In this document: positions 1-7,703 of the stretch, in pieces
Numbering within the stretch: position 1 is the first letter of the stretch
How the letters are laid out: the number at the start of each line of letters is the position of its first letter
DNA from: Bacteroidota bacterium
GTDB taxonomy: Bacteria > Bacteroidota > Ignavibacteria > T3Sed10-11
DNA length: 32,387 nt
Direction: 5' to 3'
Assembly (NCBI GenBank): GCA_007128495.1
Contig: SKXH01000255.1
Coordinates: 1 to 32,387, forward strand
The notes under the pieces: generated by a model
Databases searched by the model: none
Told to the model about the DNA's origin: nothing
What the model saw: the letters and a program-made list of their open reading frames with translations, nothing else
Program-made: the position numbers and the translations under genes

Positions 1-1
1 C

Positions 2-298
2 AACAGGAGTAACATTGTAGACAATTATTTGTGATGGATTTAATGTGTTCGCTATGTAATTGTCGAATGTTTTGGTCTTGGAGACAACAACATTGCAACA
101 CTCGGCATTTGTGTCGCCAATTATAACAGAGTAATTATTTGCAGTCTCGTGACCGGGATGACAACTATTGCATACCGGTTCCTCCATATCCATTCCCATT
201 GAGCAGATATATTCCACCGCCGCGAATCCGACGTGGAAGAAAGAGAACAGCAGCAGGAAAGCCACTACAAACAGACGATATGTAATTGAATCTTTCAT
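2..298 (-). CDS. Small secreted Cys-containing protein, partial (3' end beyond left edge)
   Basis: Read leftward from an ATG at 298, this frame stays open for 99 codons to the window edge, so the C-terminus is missing. The N-terminus is a good signal peptide: a Lys near the start, then a hydrophobic run at about residues 9-27 ending in Gly-Phe-Ala-Ala. The mature part has Cys32, Met-rich GMDM, a CNSCHPGH stretch (about 43-50) and a Cys-Cys pair (67-68), which suggests metal binding. The spacing is reminiscent of small Cys/His secreted proteins of Bacteroidota that sit beside metal-transport genes (the HYC_CC_PP type), but I cannot confirm family membership. The rightward frame overlapping it has no signal peptide or recognisable motif. 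It is transcribed away from the enoyl-CoA hydratase, with 214 bp between their starts. Confidence 0.6.
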   Translation of the reverse strand, partial: MKDSITYRLFVVAFLLLFSFFHVGFAAVEYICSMGMDMEEPVCNSCHPGHETANNYSVIIGDTNAECCNVVVSKTKTFDNYIANTLNPSQIIVYNVTPV

Positions 299-512
299 TG
301 TTAATAATATATACAACAAACGTGCCAATCGCAAGTTCCCGTCAACACTCGTTTTATCGGAAAGCTGTCCCTGGTATTCCAAAATATAAGAAACAACAGG
401 ATAAATACCATACATAATTTCTTATTTTTTGTATAAAATTATCTGTATTGCATTTTTTCATTCATTTGACTACTTTAATTTATTTAGAATTTGTTGAGGG
501 ACAACCTACTAT

Positions 513-1292
513 ATGAGTTATACCCATCTTGAGTACAGCGAACAGGAGCGGGTAGCATACATAACATTAAACCGTCCCGAAAAGCGAAATGCTTTCAACG
601 AGGTGCTCGTCAAAGAACTTGCACAAGCATTTGCCGCGGCGGAGAAATCCGGTAACGTCCGCGTAATAGTTCTTCGGGCAAACGGCAAAGTATTTTGTGC
701 CGGCGCCGATCTCGCCTATATTCAAAAACTGTCGAATTATACTTTTGAGGAGAATCTGGATGATTCTCAATCACTTATGCGTCTCTTTATGCAGATGCAA
801 AAATTAAAAAAGCCCATTATTGCCCAGGTGCAGGGACCTGCACTTGCCGGTGGCTGCGGCCTGGCTACGGTATGCGACATTGTCGTATCGTCGGACAAGG
901 CGATATTCGGATATCCGGAAGCACGAATCGGTTTTGTGGCGGCGCTGGTAATGGTGTTTCTTGTTCGAAAAATAGGTGAGGGGAGGTCCCGTGAGTTGTT
1001 GTTGACGGGTAAAACGATCACCGCGGAAGAGGCAAATTCGTACGGTTTGATTAACGCGGTGACATCCCCCGATGAACTTGAAACGGCGGTGAAAAAATAT
1101 TGTGAACAATTGTCGACGGAGGTGAGCGGTTCATCGATCGCCATTACCAAAGAGATCCTTGCAAAGATACAGGGGATGGATTTACACAATGCTTTGGAGT
1201 TTGCCGCCAGAATGAATGCGGCGACACGAATGACCGATGATTGCAAGAACGGTATAAACGCATTTCTAAATAAAGAACAAATAAAATGGTAA
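513..1292 (+). CDS. Enoyl-CoA hydratase/isomerase family protein
   Basis: A crotonase-fold protein of 259 residues, the usual length. The first oxyanion-hole segment FCAGADL lies at residues 61-67 and the second, ALAGGCGLATVCD, at 110-122. The glutamate of the FGYPEARIG segment (Glu136) matches one catalytic acid of hydratases; the position of the other (Glu144 of the rat enzyme) is Gly116. The loss of that Glu and the FVAALVMVFLVRKIG stretch after Glu136 resemble LiuC-type 3-methylglutaconyl-CoA or geranoyl-type hydratases of branched-chain degradation rather than fatty-acid crotonases. The exact substrate is not settled. It heads a rightward operon; apt starts 20 bp after its stop. GAGGG at 496-500 precedes the ATG with a long spacer of 12 nt. 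Confidence 0.9.
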   Translation: MSYTHLEYSEQERVAYITLNRPEKRNAFNEVLVKELAQAFAAAEKSGNVRVIVLRANGKVFCAGADLAYIQKLSNYTFEENLDDSQSLMRLFMQMQKLKKPIIAQVQGPALAGGCGLATVCDIVVSSDKAIFGYPEARIGFVAALVMVFLVRKIGEGRSRELLLTGKTITAEEANSYGLINAVTSPDELETAVKKYCEQLSTEVSGSSIAITKEILAKIQGMDLHNALEFAARMNAATRMTDDCKNGINAFLNKEQIKW

Positions 1293-1312
1293 CATAAACG
1301 GAGATTATAACT

Positions 1313-1849
1313 GTGAAACACGATGAAGAATATTTGAAATCTACGATACGCAGTATCCCGAATTTCCCGAAGAAGGGTATTGTCTTTCGTGATATAACTA
1401 CGTTGTTAAAAGATCCGAAGGCCTTGAGACTGGTTATTGATCTTTTTTACGAAGAATACCGGGATAAAAGTATATCCAAGGTCGTGAGTGTCGAATCGAG
1501 AGGTTTCATATTCGGTGCAGCGCTTGCATACAAGTTACAGGCCGGTTTTCTTCCGATACGGAAAAAGGGTAAGCTCCCCGCTGATACGGTACAACAGCAA
1601 TATGCTCTTGAGTACGGTATCGATTCGATGGAGATTCATACCGACGCTATCCAGCCGGGAGACAGGATTATAGTACATGACGATTTACTCGCGACAGGGG
1701 GGACGATCGAGGCCGCCTGTAAATTAGTTGAACGGTTGGAGGGGGAAATAGTAGGATTATCATTTCTTATTGAACTTTCATTCTTGAACGGACGGGAACG
1801 CATTAAGCAATATCCGATCCAGACATTAATAACTTACGACAGCGAATAA
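1313..1849 (+). CDS. apt: Adenine phosphoribosyltransferase
   Basis: Makes AMP from adenine and PRPP in cytosolic purine salvage. The product is 178 residues, the normal bacterial Apt length. It opens with the family's IRSIPNFPKKGIVFRDIT (12-29), has VESRGFIFGAALA (60-72) and the PRPP loop IIVHDDLLATGGT (119-131). The start is a GTG; GGAG about 10 nt upstream supports it, and no in-frame ATG would preserve the conserved N-terminus. It lies between the hydratase and a peroxiredoxin in a tight rightward gene string, with 9 bp to the next start. Confidence 0.97.
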   Translation: MKHDEEYLKSTIRSIPNFPKKGIVFRDITTLLKDPKALRLVIDLFYEEYRDKSISKVVSVESRGFIFGAALAYKLQAGFLPIRKKGKLPADTVQQQYALEYGIDSMEIHTDAIQPGDRIIVHDDLLATGGTIEAACKLVERLEGEIVGLSFLIELSFLNGRERIKQYPIQTLITYDSE

Positions 1850-1858
1850 ACATAGTAC

Positions 1859-2335
1859 ATGCTCTCTATTAATGAACCGGTGCCTGATTTTCCGGCTGAA
1901 ACAGCCGACGGCTCGTCGTTTAGATTATCTGATTTCAAAAATAAAAAAAACCTCGTTTTGTTTTTTTACCCGAAAGCATTTTCTTCGGGCTGCACAAAAC
2001 AAGCGTGTCAGTTTCGGGATGTATATGACGAATTATCGAACTTAAACTGTGAAATTATCGGCGTCAGTTATGACGCTGCAAACCGAAACCGTGATTTTAA
2101 AACCGCACACCGGCTGCCGTATCATCTTATTAGCGATAACGATAAATCCATTGCCCGGCTGTTCGGCGTAACCCGGTTCGGTGGTTTTCTGCCGTTCGTA
2201 AAACGGGTAACATTTGTTATCGATACCGGCGGTATTATCCGTAATGTTATACATCACGAATTCAACATCAATAAACATATTGAGCAAGCACGTCTGACGT
2301 TACAAAATATTATGGGAAAAAATTCTACCGAATGA
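1859..2335 (+). CDS. Peroxiredoxin, BCP/AhpC-TSA type (cytoplasmic)
   Basis: A thiol peroxidase of 158 residues that reduces hydrogen peroxide and organic hydroperoxides. The segment FYPKAFSSGCTKQAC (36-50) holds the peroxidatic Cys45, with Ser42 at the conserved Thr/Ser position of the TxxC motif, and Cys50, the usual resolving cysteine of the BCP/PrxQ group. There is no signal peptide, so it should act in the cytosol. Its stop overlaps the next start by 4 bp (ATGA), indicating translational coupling. A second, exported peroxiredoxin is encoded at 25200. Confidence 0.93.
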   Translation: MLSINEPVPDFPAETADGSSFRLSDFKNKKNLVLFFYPKAFSSGCTKQACQFRDVYDELSNLNCEIIGVSYDAANRNRDFKTAHRLPYHLISDNDKSIARLFGVTRFGGFLPFVKRVTFVIDTGGIIRNVIHHEFNINKHIEQARLTLQNIMGKNSTE

Positions 2336-3129
2336 GATGTAACTATACATTATTGACCGCATTTATAGTGTTGTCATTTTTTTACGGGGTGATTTATGCT
2401 GGTGTTGAAGTGGAACGAGTTGACCCTGAAACATTTTCATATGATGAACGGTTGCAATACGTTGTATCATATCTCGGTATTCGTATCGGAACAGTGGAGA
2501 TGCTGAACCGGTATGACGAGAACAACTCCGGTACTATTGACGAAACGGTAATCTCCATGCGAACATTTTCCGGGGTTCCGTTTTTATCAGTATATACAGA
2601 ATTTTTCAGCACGCGCGGCGACGACGGTTATTTCACAAAGTCTGCTACGTTCGACCGAAAGCGTAGCGAATGGGCCTATTATTACGCTTATCGCGATGTG
2701 AATTCAACGCGTATCATTGTTGACAGAGGATACAAAGATAGGAATGATGGAAGAATATCCGATGTCGAGATTGATACGCTCAATCCGGAAACATATGTTC
2801 ACGACGCTCTGACGTTTATTTCGATCCTCCGCGACTCGGCTCATACCGAGAATTTCTATGAGCTCGATATGCTTATCGACCGTGATGTGCAAACCCTGCG
2901 TGTCGAACCGGCCGGTGGAATAGAGAAAATTGAAGTACGTGCTTTTGAGAATGAAAAGGAAGCATATCATACTTCCGGCGTGTTGGAATTTGAAGGCATT
3001 CACGGGTTGAGCCGGAAATATCAAACCTGGATCAGTACAGACGAAAGACGAATCCCGTTAAAAGCCCGTGTGAGAATTGCTATCGGCTCGGTGAAAATTC
3101 GACTTGAGGAATATGAAAACAACAGATAA
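2332..3129 (+). CDS. DUF3108 domain protein, exported
   Basis: A protein of 265 residues with an N-terminal signal sequence (hydrophobic from about 6 to 23, ending YAG, no lipobox Cys). The mature part is beta-rich: FSYDERLQYVVSYLGIRIGTVEM (about 36-58) near its start and repeated short strands ending in RIAIGSVKIRLEEYE. That pattern, with the N-terminal YxVxYxGIxIG-like segment, is typical of DUF3108, an uncharacterised envelope family predicted to be periplasmic. No catalytic motif is visible. Both ends overlap neighbours (4 bp with the peroxiredoxin, 17 bp with dapF), so it belongs to the operon, but the neighbours do not reveal its function. Confidence 0.8.
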   Translation: MRCNYTLLTAFIVLSFFYGVIYAGVEVERVDPETFSYDERLQYVVSYLGIRIGTVEMLNRYDENNSGTIDETVISMRTFSGVPFLSVYTEFFSTRGDDGYFTKSATFDRKRSEWAYYYAYRDVNSTRIIVDRGYKDRNDGRISDVEIDTLNPETYVHDALTFISILRDSAHTENFYELDMLIDRDVQTLRVEPAGGIEKIEVRAFENEKEAYHTSGVLEFEGIHGLSRKYQTWISTDERRIPLKARVRIAIGSVKIRLEEYENNR

Positions 3130-4069
3130 TATAATCAACATACCGTTTGTAAAAATGTCGGCCGCGGGAAATGACTTTGTTCTTCTTGATGAGACACAAC
3201 TTTCGCTGCAGATAAAATATTATGAACTGCTTGCCCGGAAACTCTGTAACAGGAATTACGGGGTGGGTGCAGATGGTTTACTTGTATATAAACGGCATCA
3301 TACTGAGAAGTTCGAGATGGGGTATTATAATGCCGACGGATCGACCGGAGGTATGTGCGGGAACGGAGCGCGTTGTATATCCGCATATCATTTTGATGTG
3401 CACGGAAAAGAACGGCAGTTTGTAACGTTTACGGCATTCGGCCATTTTTATAAGGCAAAAAGGGATGGGAAAAAAATTTCGGTACACATGAAAGATCCAT
3501 CCCATTTGATTACGGATCTGACAATTAATGTAGAGGGGATCGAACTGGATTGTAATTTTATAGATACAGGGTCGCCGCATGTGGTTATTTTTTTCAATGA
3601 TTTACAGAGCACGTATCCGGATTTTAAATATGAAGATTTTAACATAAATCATCTCGGTAGCCGGATACGCCATCACGAAGCATTTCGTCCGCTGGGAACG
3701 AATGTTAATTTTGTGATGCCGGTTTCCGCCGGTACAATACGAGTGAGAACATATGAACGTGGCATTGAAGGGGAAACCCTCGGCTGCGGCACCGGTGCTA
3801 TTGCATCGGCCGTTATTTTTTCTGCAAAGTCAAAAAATGTTCCGCCGGTAGCCGTTCAAACAAAAAGCGGAGAAATTCTTGAAGTAAATTTCTCACATAG
3901 TGAGAAATTTAAAAATTTTTCGGATATTACGTTATCCGGTACTTGGCGATATCACTTTTGGGGTATCGCTTATATTGACGTCGAAGATGAGAAAAATAAC
4001 GGTATAGAATCCATACCCGACTCTACCATACAATCAATGCGTTCACTTACAATTAATCCGGATCGATAA
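3113..4069 (+). CDS. dapF: Diaminopimelate epimerase
   Basis: Converts LL- to meso-diaminopimelate for lysine and peptidoglycan synthesis. The N-terminal KMSAAGNDF (14-22) and NYGVGADGLL (48-57), the first active-site cysteine in MCGNGARC (Cys82) and the second in LGCGTGAIAS (Cys225) are the complete catalytic set. I start at the ATG at 3113; a TTG at 3104 is possible, but nothing favours it. At 318 residues it exceeds the usual 270-280 because of a tail of about 35 residues after the normal end (SGTWRYHFWGIAYIDV), with no recognised domain. It overlaps the upstream gene by 17 bp and the lipid kinase by 1 bp. A 10-bp perfect hairpin lies inside at 3886-3910. Confidence 0.95.
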   Translation: MKTTDNIINIPFVKMSAAGNDFVLLDETQLSLQIKYYELLARKLCNRNYGVGADGLLVYKRHHTEKFEMGYYNADGSTGGMCGNGARCISAYHFDVHGKERQFVTFTAFGHFYKAKRDGKKISVHMKDPSHLITDLTINVEGIELDCNFIDTGSPHVVIFFNDLQSTYPDFKYEDFNINHLGSRIRHHEAFRPLGTNVNFVMPVSAGTIRVRTYERGIEGETLGCGTGAIASAVIFSAKSKNVPPVAVQTKSGEILEVNFSHSEKFKNFSDITLSGTWRYHFWGIAYIDVEDEKNNGIESIPDSTIQSMRSLTINPDR

Positions 4070-4971
4070 TGCGAACATATACGTTTATAGTTAATCCGAT
4101 AGCAGGAAAGGGAAGAGGGCGGAAATTATTACAAACACTCGACCGTACTATACGAAAGCATTTTCCAGAACCCGAAATCCTCATTACCCAGGACCGTCTG
4201 CATGCACTTGAACTTGCAAAGGACAGAAAAAATCAGCAGGATCGGATCGTTGTAGCTGTTGGAGGTGACGGTACGGTAAATGAGGTTTCAAATGGCCTCA
4301 TCGGCGGGAATGCAATGATGAGTGTTATTCCTATCGGATCGGGAAATGATTTTGTAAAAATGTTCAACATCCCGACCGATATTGAAAAGGCAATTGATAA
4401 AATTAAAAACGGAACGGTGCGGAATTCGGACGCGGGCAGTATTCAAATTGGCTCTTACGACGGCAGTAATCTCAAGCGATACTTTATTAACGGTATCGGT
4501 ATCGGATTCGATGCCGCAGTAGCCCATCAGACCACTAAGTTTAAACATTTGCGAGGCATCAGTTTGTATGCTTTTTCGGTTGCAGTTATTTTGTTCAAGT
4601 ATAAAACCCCGAATTTGCTTTTATCAATGAACGGATCATCAATGAACGGACAACATTTCCTGATAGCTATCGGCAACGGGAAATGTGCCGGCGGTGGATT
4701 TTACCTGACACCTGAGGCAAAAATTGACGACGGCCTCCTCGATGTGTGCTATATCGATAATGTTACTGTTCCCCAGGTTGTTAAAATATTTCCAAGCGTT
4801 ATGAAAGGGAAGCATAAAAAACATAACAAGGTACACTTTGAAAGGACCGATGCGCTCAGCGTCGTTGCACAGAAGGAAATCATGGTTCATGCCGATGGGG
4901 AAGTTCTCGCCACAAAAGCACGTACCATCGATATACAAGTAACCCCCAACGCACTACAGGTTATAGCATAA
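4069..4971 (+). CDS. Diacylglycerol kinase family lipid kinase (YegS/DagK-like)
   Basis: A 300-residue protein of the DAGK catalytic family. It starts with FIVNPIAGKGRG (6-17), has the nucleotide-binding GGDGT (65-69) and the following PIGSGNDF (88-95), and a C-terminal domain with GGGFYLTPEAKIDDGLLDVC, the usual YegS/DgkB beta-sandwich. It should phosphorylate diacylglycerol or a related lipid at the inner face of the membrane; the exact lipid cannot be read from sequence. Its ATG shares a base with the dapF stop (TAATG), so it is the sixth gene of the operon. A short in-frame duplication gives SMNGSSMNG around residues 187-195. Confidence 0.92.
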   Translation: MRTYTFIVNPIAGKGRGRKLLQTLDRTIRKHFPEPEILITQDRLHALELAKDRKNQQDRIVVAVGGDGTVNEVSNGLIGGNAMMSVIPIGSGNDFVKMFNIPTDIEKAIDKIKNGTVRNSDAGSIQIGSYDGSNLKRYFINGIGIGFDAAVAHQTTKFKHLRGISLYAFSVAVILFKYKTPNLLLSMNGSSMNGQHFLIAIGNGKCAGGGFYLTPEAKIDDGLLDVCYIDNVTVPQVVKIFPSVMKGKHKKHNKVHFERTDALSVVAQKEIMVHADGEVLATKARTIDIQVTPNALQVIA

Positions 4972-5038
4972 TCTTGTGGAACATAACCCGCCGTCGCTCT
5001 GTTAAACAATCAAATAGAATTGTAATACTTAAAAATTT

Positions 5039-5467
5039 ATGCAAAAGAAACCCGACAGACGTACCGTACTCAATCGTATTCTCTATCTTTGGGCGGCCGT
5101 GACATCGGTACCTATCATTTCATCCATCATCCGGTTTATTTTTCCACCCGCACGTGCATTCGTCGGATCGAAAGTCATCGGCACGGTAGATGAAATGCAG
5201 CCGAACACCGGTAAGGTCGTTCAGCTTGGTGAACGCCCGGTAATAGTTATTACGACGAAAGATGGTGAACCGATTGCATACGGAGCGAACTGTACACATC
5301 TCGGATGTGTCGTAAGATATCGGGAGGAACGGGGAGATATTTATTGCGCCTGCCATGGCAGCGTTTTTAACATCGAAGGACAGCCGGTTTCGGGACCGGC
5401 AAGCCGTCCGCTTGAGGAGATTCCAATTAAAATTGAGAACGATCAGGTATCAATCACTACTGCGTGA
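5039..5467 (+). CDS. Rieske 2Fe-2S protein of a cytochrome bc/b6f-type complex
   Basis: The 142-residue product has one N-terminal membrane segment (about 13-36) behind a basic Lys/Arg cluster, then a soluble Rieske domain. Box 1 is CTHLGC (85-90) and box 2 CACHGS (103-108). Cys85, His87, Cys103 and His106 should bind the cluster and Cys90-Cys105 form the disulfide; Ala replaces the usual Pro in box 2. It takes electrons from quinol at the Qo site and passes them to a c-type cytochrome on the periplasmic side. Cytochrome b follows 19 bp downstream. The basic N-terminus lacks a clear RR-x-F-L-K Tat motif, although RRTVLNRIL is near it. Confidence 0.95.
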   Translation: MQKKPDRRTVLNRILYLWAAVTSVPIISSIIRFIFPPARAFVGSKVIGTVDEMQPNTGKVVQLGERPVIVITTKDGEPIAYGANCTHLGCVVRYREERGDIYCACHGSVFNIEGQPVSGPASRPLEEIPIKIENDQVSITTA

Positions 5468-5486
5468 GGAGAGGAAAACCATAGTT

Positions 5487-6557
5487 ATGTTCTATATTAA
5501 CCGAGCCACCGTAGTCGAATGGTTCCGTAATAGACTCCCGGTTGATACCCTGATGGAGCATTTAACGTCAAAGCAGGTGCCGAGACACAGGCATTCGATC
5601 TGGTATTATTTCGGCGGGCTGACGCTTTTTTTCTTTATCGTTCAGGTGATTACCGGGATTCTGCTTATGTTTTACTACCGGCCGACTCCTGATCACGCAT
5701 ATGAAAGTATTCTTTTTATTATGAATGAAGTCCGATATGGCTGGCTTATCCGGTCTACCCATAGCTGGGCTGCAAATTTAATGATTGGTACGTTATTTAT
5801 TCATTTAATAAGTGTATTTTTTATGCAGGCCTATCGGCCGCCGCGTGAGATGATGTGGATATCTGGTGTTGTTTTATTGGGACTGGTTCTCGGATTTGGA
5901 TTTACCGGCTACTTGTTGCCGTGGGATGAAATGGCTTTTTACGCAACGCAGATCGGAACTGAAATACCTAAATCAATACCAATTGTGGGCGAATCAATAA
6001 TGGTATTATTGCGCGGCGGACAGGAGATCGGTTCGGCAACGCTCACGAGAATGTATTCATTACACGTAGTCGTTTTGCCCCTTGCAACATTGCTCATTGT
6101 CGGATTACACTTATTTTTAAATCAGTATTACGGAGTAAGTACACCGGTCAAGACCACAAAGAGAAAGAATTCAATACAATTCTTTCCTAATTACATGCTC
6201 CGTGATCTACGAGTATGGCTAATTGCGTTTCTGGCATTATTATCGGTTGCAATGATTTATCCATGGGGACTGGGGGAAGAAGCGGATATTCTTAAACCGG
6301 CACCGGAGGGTATCAAGCCCGAATGGTATTTCTTACCGTTATATCAAACATTAAAAATTGTTCCGCCCCGAATATGGTATTTTGACGGTGAGGCGCTTGT
6401 GAATATTGTGTTTTTATTCGGGGGAATTTTACTTATAGTCCTACCGTTCATTGACCGGAGATCACGAAATAAAGAAAGAAATATTTTCATCAAAGTAGTT
6501 GGTCTTATAATTCTAATTTACTTAATAGGAATGACAATATTTGCTTATATGGATTAA
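5487..6557 (+). CDS. Cytochrome b, fused N- and C-terminal domains (b6/subunit IV type)
   Basis: The quinol-oxidising, proton-translocating subunit, 356 residues from the ATG at 5487; GAGGAGAGGA just upstream supports this start, and the earlier in-frame ATG lies inside the Rieske gene. Haem ligands are His92/His106 and His193/His208. The 14- and 15-residue spacings match cytochrome b6; mitochondrial-type cytochrome b has 14 in both. The Qo-site PEWY is present (GIKPEWYFLPLYQTLK), followed by three C-terminal helices, so b6 and subunit IV are fused. The position of Cys35 of chloroplast b6, which anchors haem c_n, is occupied by Tyr41, so no covalent c_n haem is expected. No cytochrome c1 or f gene adjoins, as in green sulfur bacteria. 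Confidence 0.95.
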   Translation: MFYINRATVVEWFRNRLPVDTLMEHLTSKQVPRHRHSIWYYFGGLTLFFFIVQVITGILLMFYYRPTPDHAYESILFIMNEVRYGWLIRSTHSWAANLMIGTLFIHLISVFFMQAYRPPREMMWISGVVLLGLVLGFGFTGYLLPWDEMAFYATQIGTEIPKSIPIVGESIMVLLRGGQEIGSATLTRMYSLHVVVLPLATLLIVGLHLFLNQYYGVSTPVKTTKRKNSIQFFPNYMLRDLRVWLIAFLALLSVAMIYPWGLGEEADILKPAPEGIKPEWYFLPLYQTLKIVPPRIWYFDGEALVNIVFLFGGILLIVLPFIDRRSRNKERNIFIKVVGLIILIYLIGMTIFAYMD

Positions 6558-6561
6558 AGCT

Positions 6562-6756
6562 ATGTCTGCCAACCTGATGTTTATTCTTACGATTGTAAAT
6601 TCAAATGTCGAGCGGGTTGCACTTGAACTGCCGGCTTTTGAAGAACGAATTAATTTATTATTAATAATCGGGGTTTTGATATTAGGGTTGATATTATTGA
6701 TATCGCTAAAAATATACCAGCTTGAAAGTCAGGGAGAAGGGAGAAAGAACGGATAA
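6562..6756 (+). CDS. Small single-span membrane protein downstream of cytochrome b
   Basis: A 64-residue ORF starts 4 bp after the cytochrome b stop. It has one strong hydrophobic segment (about residues 32-49) followed by a short polar, basic tail, and a weaker hydrophobic stretch at the N-terminus (about 4-12). No family is recognised. The spacing suggests co-transcription with the Rieske-cytochrome b pair, so it may be a small accessory subunit, as small single-helix subunits are in b6f complexes. That is inference from position and topology only. No good ribosome-binding site is visible, so translation may depend on coupling to cytochrome b. Confidence 0.55.
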   Translation: MSANLMFILTIVNSNVERVALELPAFEERINLLLIIGVLILGLILLISLKIYQLESQGEGRKNG

Positions 6757-6806
6757 ATAGCGGATGGAGGATATTTAGCCATAAGCCCTACTTAACATAA
6801 TATATA

Positions 6807-7703
6807 TTATGCGACATTTCCTTTTTTCAGCATTTGCTTGCGCTCACGGTACAGCTGCCCGATTGTGGCACCCAATAAGAACACGATTGATGAATAATAC
6901 AGCCACAATGCTGTCACTGCAAGAACGGTAAGTGCACCGTATATTCGTGTTATGTTGCTGAAGTTAGTCAGATATAATCCAAAAAAATATTTTGCTATCT
7001 CCCACAGTATCGCTGAAATTGTTGATGCAACAACAAGAACATCGAACGATAATTTAACAAACGGTAAAAATCTGTACAGAACCAGAAACATTGTCCACGT
7101 TAATACAAATCCTATTATGATTGGCAGTGAGCCCGGAATCCACACAGCTTCCAATATCTCAATATGATCAAATACTATTTGTTTAACAACATAGATCAGC
7201 GTGCTCCCGAACAATGTTACTAAAAATAAAATGCCCATAATTATCAGCACCTGAAAATCGCGCAATTTCTGTACAAAAATATTTTTTGTTACTGTAACTT
7301 TAAAGATTTCATTCAGAATGGTACGGGCGGCTCCAAATAGAAATGTGGCAATCCACAACACACCGACAAGTCCCACAATGCCGGCCGTTTGCCGGTAATT
7401 CACAAGATCGTCAAGCCGGGTTTGAATTTGATGTCTAATCTCTTCTTCATATCCGGGCAGCATAATAAACTGTCCGATGGTTTCCTCCACAAGATCCATT
7501 GACTCCTCGGTAGACAGAAAGAAACCGAATGCAGAAAATATCAAGACTAACCACGGAATTAAACACAGCATTACGCCGAATGCCAGACTTGCACCGTGGA
7601 TCATTAAATGTTCGGATGTAAAGCGTTCATATATTCCAACGATATAATATTTGAGCGCTAATAAGAACTTCCTCAGCCGTGGATCAATTATAAATATTTT
7701 CAC
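6807..7703 (-). CDS. YihY/BrkB family inner-membrane protein
   Basis: The 298-residue protein has about six hydrophobic segments and the conserved features of the YihY/virulence-factor BrkB family, once mislabelled RNase BN: HGASLAFGVMLCLIPWLV near residue 36, a central LVGVLWIATFLFGAARTILNEIF, and IYGALTVLAVTALWLYYSSIVFLLGA near the C-terminus. The molecular function is unknown. It starts with a 4-bp ATGA overlap with the end of purL, so it is co-transcribed with it. Convergent with the cytochrome b unit; 50 bp separate the stops and no clear terminator lies between. Confidence 0.9.
   Translation of the reverse strand: MKIFIIDPRLRKFLLALKYYIVGIYERFTSEHLMIHGASLAFGVMLCLIPWLVLIFSAFGFFLSTEESMDLVEETIGQFIMLPGYEEEIRHQIQTRLDDLVNYRQTAGIVGLVGVLWIATFLFGAARTILNEIFKVTVTKNIFVQKLRDFQVLIIMGILFLVTLFGSTLIYVVKQIVFDHIEILEAVWIPGSLPIIIGFVLTWTMFLVLYRFLPFVKLSFDVLVVASTISAILWEIAKYFFGLYLTNFSNITRIYGALTVLAVTALWLYYSSIVFLLGATIGQLYRERKQMLKKGNVA

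Noticed and set aside
168..389. Rightward 73-residue frame at the left edge
   Set aside because: It overlaps a leftward frame with a signal peptide and Cys motifs that is the better gene; the rightward product has no recognisable feature.
767..1321. Leftward 184-residue frame across the enoyl-CoA hydratase
   Set aside because: Antisense to a gene with intact crotonase motifs; composition looks like a frame shadow.
5355..5486. Longer N-terminus for cytochrome b
   Set aside because: It lies within the Rieske gene in another frame and lacks homology; the ATG at 5487 has a purine-rich site and gives the family N-terminus.
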